Below are positions 61,529 to 64,000 of a stretch of 64,000 bases of DNA, piece after piece. A program made the translations under genes and the position numbers. The DNA comes from Bog-950 sp046329535 (GTDB lineage: Bacteria > Bacteroidota > Bacteroidia > Chitinophagales > LD1): contig JAXLUN010000006.1 in NCBI GenBank assembly GCA_046329535.1, positions 1 through 64,000 of the forward strand, read 5' to 3'. How positions within the stretch are numbered: position 1 is the stretch's first letter; the number at the start of each line of letters is the position of its first letter. The notes under the pieces were generated by a model, which did not search any database, was not told the origin of the DNA, and saw only the letters and a list, made by a program, of their open reading frames with translations.

Positions 61529-64000
61529 ATGTTAAATAAGATGGAGCAAACCATAGTTGATAAGAATTTAGGGAAAAAAAACACTACTTATTGGAAGTGG
61601 CTGAAAGCAGTGGCCGTGATATTGGTTATAGCCACTCTTACTCTTGTATTGCTTATGTTATTGGCAAAGTTGCTGGAGGATAAGATTAAGACCAAGATTA
61701 TAACAGAGGTAAACCAGCAAATAGATGTACCAGTTAAGGTTGATGGAGATATTACTTTATCGCTAATCAGGCATTTTCCCTACGCATCACTTACATTCAG
61801 TGATATTAGTATTGATGATCGTCTAAACAACCGAGACCAAAAATTATTACAGGCTGAGGAGTTCTCTTTGCTTTGCAATATCTTTAGTTTGTTTGGTGAT
61901 GAACTTGAGTTTAGCAAGGTGGTTCTTCGCAATGGAGAATTGAATCTGGTAAAAAACTCCTCCGGTAAAACCAACTTCGAAATATTTAAAAAGCAGAGCA
62001 GTCAACCTACATCCAATCTCTCTATTCAGCTGAAAAAGGCATTGATTAAGTCTGTTCATTTTACATTTAACGATTACACTCAGAGTATTGCTACAGATGT
62101 TAATATAGAGGAGGTATTGCTGGGTGGTAATTTTGGCGAAGAGAGTTTTAAGCTTCACTCTAGTAGTAAATTGAATGTGGCTTACCTACGCATGTCAGGA
62201 GAGGAGTTTTTGAGTAACCGGAATTTGAAAGCAGATATTAGTTTGAATGTAAATAAGGCGCGAAAGAAGTATGAGTTTACAGAAGGTGCTATTTCCATAG
62301 ATAATTCAGAATTTACTATTACCGGATTTTTTGCCACGCTTAAAAACAACACTCAATTAGATTTCAAGTTACTCAACGGTGGGAAAGATATTCAACAACT
62401 ATTTTCACTTTTTCCGGAAAAATATAAGGCCAATTTTGCCCACGCCAGTGGTACCGGTGAATATGCCATAGTTGCCTCTGTAAAAGGAAATGTTGGTAAA
62501 ACTTCCTTACCCGATATTTCCGCAAGTGTGGATTTAAAAAACAGTGAGATTCAGTTAGGACGATACAACAAGCTTTTGAAAAATGTAAATGCCAAGGCAT
62601 CGTATTCACTAGCCAAAGATGGCACCGATAAACTGCAGATCAGTAACTTTAATTGTACTTTAAACGAGCAACCCTTTAATTTTAAATTGTCGCTCGTTCA
62701 TCTAAGTAATCCTGATTTTGATTTTTATGCCAATGGGATATTGCATGTAGAAGAGTTACAGGAGTTGATTCCCGATAGCTTGGTGCAGGATATGGGAGGT
62801 ACAATTACGTTTAACAATTTTCATTTAAAAGGAAGTAAACGTGATTTTACGGAAGTAGAAAACTCATCACTTACCGGTTCAGGCGAATTCAGGCTGAATG
62901 GAATTGAGTTTAGGCAGAACGGAGTTACTTACGGAAATATTAATGGTTTGCTGAAGTATGAGAATCAGCTAATAGATGCACAGAACTTCACCTTCAATTT
63001 TTTAAGCACCGATTTTAATTTTACCGGAACGATTGAGAATTTGTTCCCCTATGTTTTTAATCTGAGCACTAAAAGAAGAGCCAATGATATTGTATTAGGA
63101 ATTAACGGTAGTGTCAAGACCCAAACTTTCAATCTTTCGGGTATTTTGGAAACTTATGATAAAAAGAATCGCCCTCAGACACAGGTGCGCGAAAAGATTA
63201 AGATTCGTGAGATTTTTAACATGAAAGGAAATCTCGTTGTCGATATGGAGCGGTTCGTATTCCGGCAAATGAACTTTACCAATTTAAAGACCAATTTACT
63301 CGTGGCACCGGGGATGGTACAGATTAATCAGTTATCAGCCAATGCCATGAAAGGTCAAATCAGAACAGCCGGCTTGATTACCTTCACCGATGATAACTCT
63401 TTAAACCTCAATATTGACCTTCGAGCAACGGAATTGAATATACCACAGATATTCAGTGAGTGTGAAAACTTTGGACAAACCGCACTCACAGATAAAAATC
63501 TGAAAGGAACGGTAAGTATTGCAATAGTGTTAAACGCTACCTGGAAGAATTACAAAGAGCTGGATGAATCTTCTCTCTCCGCTATTATTGATTATCAAAT
63601 TAAGAATGGCGAGTTGATTAAGTTTGAACCGCTTAAGGCAGCCTCTAAATTTATTAAGATGGAAGAACTGGAAGATATCCGGTTTGCTGATTTGGAGAAC
63701 ACGGTAAAGATTGGTGAAGGCAGAATAGATGTTCCGGAATTTGAGATAAAAACATCGGCACTAAACCTCATGTTCTTTGGGTATCATTATTTTAACAACG
63801 ATATTGACTACCATTTCAAGATTAATCTGCACAAATTGCTGGCGCAGAAATTTAGTCGCAGAAATCAGGATGCTGATTATATTGAGAGTGACCCGTATGA
63901 AGGATTGAATATCTACCTGACTATGACAGGTAATTTGAGTAATCCCAAAATAAAATTCGACAAGTCATCGGTACGGAAAAAAGTATTGACAGATTTTAGA
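61529..64000 (+). CDS. AsmA family protein, runs off the right edge
   Basis: An open frame without a stop to the end of the window (>820 aa). It starts at ATG 61529 or 61541 (MEQTIVDKNLGKKN), followed by a membrane anchor (VAVILVIATLTLVLLMLLA) and VPVKVDGDITLSLIRHFPYA, the start of the AsmA N-terminal domain. The end reads LTMTGNLSNPKIKFD, characteristic of the AsmA-like C-terminal region, and an elongated beta-groove protein is expected. Bacterial AsmA proteins are proposed bridges for phospholipid transport between the membranes; in Bacteroidota the role is not established. It is divergent from the serine protease, with a 108-bp AT-rich gap. Confidence 0.88.
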   Translation, partial: MLNKMEQTIVDKNLGKKNTTYWKWLKAVAVILVIATLTLVLLMLLAKLLEDKIKTKIITEVNQQIDVPVKVDGDITLSLIRHFPYASLTFSDISIDDRLNNRDQKLLQAEEFSLLCNIFSLFGDELEFSKVVLRNGELNLVKNSSGKTNFEIFKKQSSQPTSNLSIQLKKALIKSVHFTFNDYTQSIATDVNIEEVLLGGNFGEESFKLHSSSKLNVAYLRMSGEEFLSNRNLKADISLNVNKARKKYEFTEGAISIDNSEFTITGFFATLKNNTQLDFKLLNGGKDIQQLFSLFPEKYKANFAHASGTGEYAIVASVKGNVGKTSLPDISASVDLKNSEIQLGRYNKLLKNVNAKASYSLAKDGTDKLQISNFNCTLNEQPFNFKLSLVHLSNPDFDFYANGILHVEELQELIPDSLVQDMGGTITFNNFHLKGSKRDFTEVENSSLTGSGEFRLNGIEFRQNGVTYGNINGLLKYENQLIDAQNFTFNFLSTDFNFTGTIENLFPYVFNLSTKRRANDIVLGINGSVKTQTFNLSGILETYDKKNRPQTQVREKIKIREIFNMKGNLVVDMERFVFRQMNFTNLKTNLLVAPGMVQINQLSANAMKGQIRTAGLITFTDDNSLNLNIDLRATELNIPQIFSECENFGQTALTDKNLKGTVSIAIVLNATWKNYKELDESSLSAIIDYQIKNGELIKFEPLKAASKFIKMEELEDIRFADLENTVKIGEGRIDVPEFEIKTSALNLMFFGYHYFNNDIDYHFKINLHKLLAQKFSRRNQDADYIESDPYEGLNIYLTMTGNLSNPKIKFDKSSVRKKVLTDFR

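Overview
The window looks like a chromosomal segment of a Bacteroidota bacterium, probably close to the Chitinophagales or Sphingobacteriales. The basis is six proteins with type IX secretion system (T9SS) C-terminal sorting domains, a TonB-dependent receptor with a carboxypeptidase-like N-terminal domain, GldL-like and LEA-type-2 proteins, near absence of Shine-Dalgarno sequences, and promoter candidates of the Bacteroidota type (-33 TTG, -7 TAnnTTTG). No rRNA, tRNA or CRISPR array was recognised.

Layout. 0-4.7 kb: a tyrosine recombinase on the minus strand, a non-coding array of G-rich ~20-nt repeats, an M20 dipeptidase and a convergent L-serine dehydratase. 4.8-16.5 kb: envelope and secreted proteins (TolC-like channel; a secreted copper monooxygenase with an N-terminal cytochrome-like domain; a 1505-aa PKD-repeat adhesin with a gliding-type C-terminus; an outer-membrane barrel translationally coupled to a helix-hairpin-helix barrel protein), plus an SDR dehydrogenase. 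16.6-17.2 kb: a second, larger array of the same ~20-nt repeat family. 17.7-25.3 kb: two paralogous beta-helix proteins followed by a very repetitive surface protein that is internally duplicated and frameshifted. 25.4-38.7 kb: acyl-CoA ligase, TonB receptor, DUF1826 protein, Crp/Fnr regulator, sterol-desaturase-like enzyme, quinone oxidoreductase, two paralogous T9SS cargo proteins and small conserved genes, ending with a ferredoxin boxed between two identical hairpins. 38.8-41.0 kb: a REP-associated (RAYT/IS200-like) element with hairpin-bearing inverted ends, inserted in and truncating a gene, followed by a frameshifted barrel protein. 41.2-48.4 kb: VOC protein, lipoprotein, PadR regulator with a GldL-like membrane partner, BioA and a TMTC-like TPR glycosyltransferase. 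48.4-53.8 kb: NfeD-FloA membrane pair and a five-gene membrane-protein cluster built around a small winged-helix regulator. 53.8-64 kb: AlkB-type hydroxylase, a LEA-type-2 pair, a P-loop kinase with dCMP deaminase, nitronate monooxygenase, a T9SS serine protease with a lipoprotein, and an AsmA-family gene that runs off the right edge.

The signals least explained by known gene families are: (i) two arrays of one ~20-nt G-rich repeat in opposite orientation 15 kb apart; (ii) the RAYT element and the gene it split, whose two halves can be rejoined on paper; (iii) a palindrome, CTTTG-N5-CAAAG, placed 9-10 nt before two start codons on either side of the winged-helix regulator; (iv) a strong palindrome over the padR promoter; and (v) the duplicated, frameshifted repeat-protein locus. 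Frameshifts in four genes, two of them single-A losses in A runs, make base-calling errors a live alternative to real gene decay.
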